64,000 nt of DNA from Corythucha ciliata (taxonomy: Eukaryota; Arthropoda; Insecta; Hemiptera; Tingidae). Location: assembly GCA_038030265.1 (NCBI GenBank), contig CM075940.1, forward strand, positions 9,362,001 to 9,426,000, read 5' to 3'. Below the pieces are notes generated by a model. It had not been told where the DNA came from and ran no database searches. It worked only from the letters and a program-made list of their open reading frames with translations. Shown here piece after piece: positions 62,383 through 64,000 of the stretch (within the stretch, counting starts at the first letter, position 1; each line of letters begins with the position of its first letter). Made by a program: the position numbers and the translations under genes.

Positions 62383-64000
62383 GTAATTTTCAGATGATTT
62401 TAATAGTTTTAATGCCCCCCCTCCTGAATTGATCTCCCTGATCCATTTAATGATAATCAGGAGATGCATCAGCCCCTCTGCTTCTTGGAATCATAGGTGG
62501 TGTTATCAAAGGCACCACCTATGTCTCCTGAGATTTTTCCACCTTACCCACTAGTTCGTTCAGGGCAGTCTCAGTGGACTTGTCCGCCTTGTAGACATGC
62601 TGCCCCCCCCCCCCACCGCCTCCGCTTGGTCACTTGTTTAGTCACAAGGCAACCGTCCCTTCATATCCAGGCCAGTTACCTTTTCCAATTGAAGATCCCT
62701 TCCGCCCCACGGATGGATGCAGTCAACTTTACGTAAACCGACTCACATGGAACGGAATAGTTTGTATAGCGCCATTTCTAGTCATAATATCGTTTGTCTA
62801 GCAGAAATGTTCGTTTGTCTAGCCCCTCAAGCTGCTTGGTGCAACAACTTGGGTGCTTCACGCTTCCCAACTTATGAACGATATCGTTTAAAACAGAAAC
62901 AAACATTGATGGTCAAGGAGCCAAGTTTCGGCTAAACTAACTTCGTAATGTAAACAACGTTTCTTAATGATAAACAAGCGAACTTATTTGCGGTTTTATG
63001 CGGTCAGGGTCACATGCATGGGAAAAACAGAAAAATTGCCAAGCAATAATTTTGTTTTTGAACGTGTTTGACGTGAATGACATGTCAGACGAGTCAAACA
63101 GCCACTAAATTGCAATATTGGATCCAATTCACCGCAAAATTGCTAAATTCAGAGACGAAAATTGCATGTTTCGGGTCAAAACATCAGCGAAAAAACACGT
63201 TTCTGGTTTTTAATTTCGCACGGCAAGTTCCAGGGCCCCCCTTTCTTTTAGAGTGGTCGTGGAGTACAGCTTGCTGAATAGCCGCGAAATTACTTCATTC
63301 GGAGCTCAAAATCTGCGAAATCGCTAAATTTTGGACAGGGTCTTTCATTTCTTAAAGTCTGACAAATAGCAAAAAAAATTACAACATTTAGGAGCTAAAT
63401 ATCCGCGAAATTGGTTCCCAGGTTGAAAATTCTCAAAATCTATATAGTCTGGAAACATTGGTTTCTCGCGGAATCGCCAGTTTATTATATTTATTTTCAC
63501 GAAATTGCAAGTTACGAGGCTTATTTTTAGTAACCGTGGAGCCCAGTCCAGCCGGTCACAACAGCGCCCAAATTCGGACGAGTAGCCGCAGAATTGCAAG
63601 ATTTTGGAGCTGGATTCCCGCGATATTGGATGCTCCCTGGCTGAAAATTCGCAATAGTGCTAGTTTCTGGTATTTTTTTCTCTCGAGGAATTACAACTGG
63701 CTGGTCATTATTTTTGCAAAATTGCAAGATGCTTGCCTTTATTTTCGCAAAATATCAATTTTCTGCGATTTTGTGACCGCGGAACTCCGGTCTAGCTGGT
63801 CACGACAGCGCCCAAAGTCGGTGGCCGCAAAATTAAAAAATTGAGGAGCTAAATATCCGCAAAAGTGGATGTCTCCTGGCTGAAACTTTGTGAAACTGCT
63901 GGTTTCCGGTTTTTATTGACTCAGGGCTAGCCAGCCGCGACAACATCCAAAGCCTGACAAGTATAGTCATGAAATTACATTATTTGCAGCTAACAATCTT
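62383..64000. other. Rhomboid intron with family D repeats
   Basis: The donor GTAATT at 62383 opens the next intron. 62400-63050 is unique, with a C-run at 62602-62612 and open frames (62497-62935) lacking motifs. 63060-64000 is family D in minus orientation (GCGAAATTGCAAGTT, CCGCGAAATT). It has three echoes of a GTCACAACAGCGCCC(A)AA phrase near 63558, 63798 and, more degraded, 63938. The rhomboid histidine exon is not present. Confidence 0.55.

Overview
The window is nuclear DNA of a metazoan, most likely an arthropod (possibly a crustacean). The genes are intron-containing with GT..AG boundaries. Their products are animal-specific: a Nova/pasilla RNA-binding protein, a Dop1R2-type dopamine receptor, an activin-class TGF-beta ligand, an SR-protein kinase, KRTCAP2, and an EF-hand rhomboid of the RHBDL/rho-4 group. 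No species can be named from the sequence alone. All exon models here were read by eye from splice sites, reading-frame phase and remembered family motifs.

Layout: (1) 530-9344, minus: six exons of Nova/pasilla with a 7.3-kb first intron, running off the left edge. (2) 10-18 kb: repeats only, apart from one broken ATAD2-type AAA exon (15384-15634). (3) 20145-21326, minus: a single-exon dopamine receptor. (4) 22-27 kb: small inverted-repeat elements and arrays. (5) 27754-29190, plus: activin-like ligand, tail to tail with (6) SRPK, 29523-31340, minus. (7) 34992-35450, minus: an unrecognised membrane-protein ORF. (8) 44491-45504, minus: a complete four-exon, single-Ig, one-pass membrane protein. 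(9) 45982-46355, minus: the last three exons of KRTCAP2. (10) 52395-62382, plus: an RHBDL-type rhomboid whose EF-hand exons and protease exons are separated by an 8.3-kb intron. That intron holds an antisense, 5'-truncated I/R1-like LINE (53437-56966) bounded by a perfect 13-bp target-site duplication. The rhomboid runs off the right edge.

Most of the remaining DNA consists of degenerate short tandem arrays. I separate at least seven families (A-G). Families A, B, D and F have a period near 30 bp and reuse a TTCGCG or AATTTCGC core; C has about 20 bp and E about 16-17 bp. Family A recurs in at least five plus-strand blocks that share the same order of variant monomers, so it looks like one dispersed element rather than independent expansions. 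The 11-kb copy sits between 12-bp terminal inverted repeats (CAG(G/T)GGCGTAGG) with 8-bp flanking direct repeats (7 of 8 identical). This is the signature of a hAT-type DNA transposon carrying a minisatellite as its body. I consider this the most interesting feature of the window.

The genes are housekeeping or developmental loci that happen to be neighbours; nothing suggests an operon or a shared pathway, although SRPK and Nova both act on RNA splicing.
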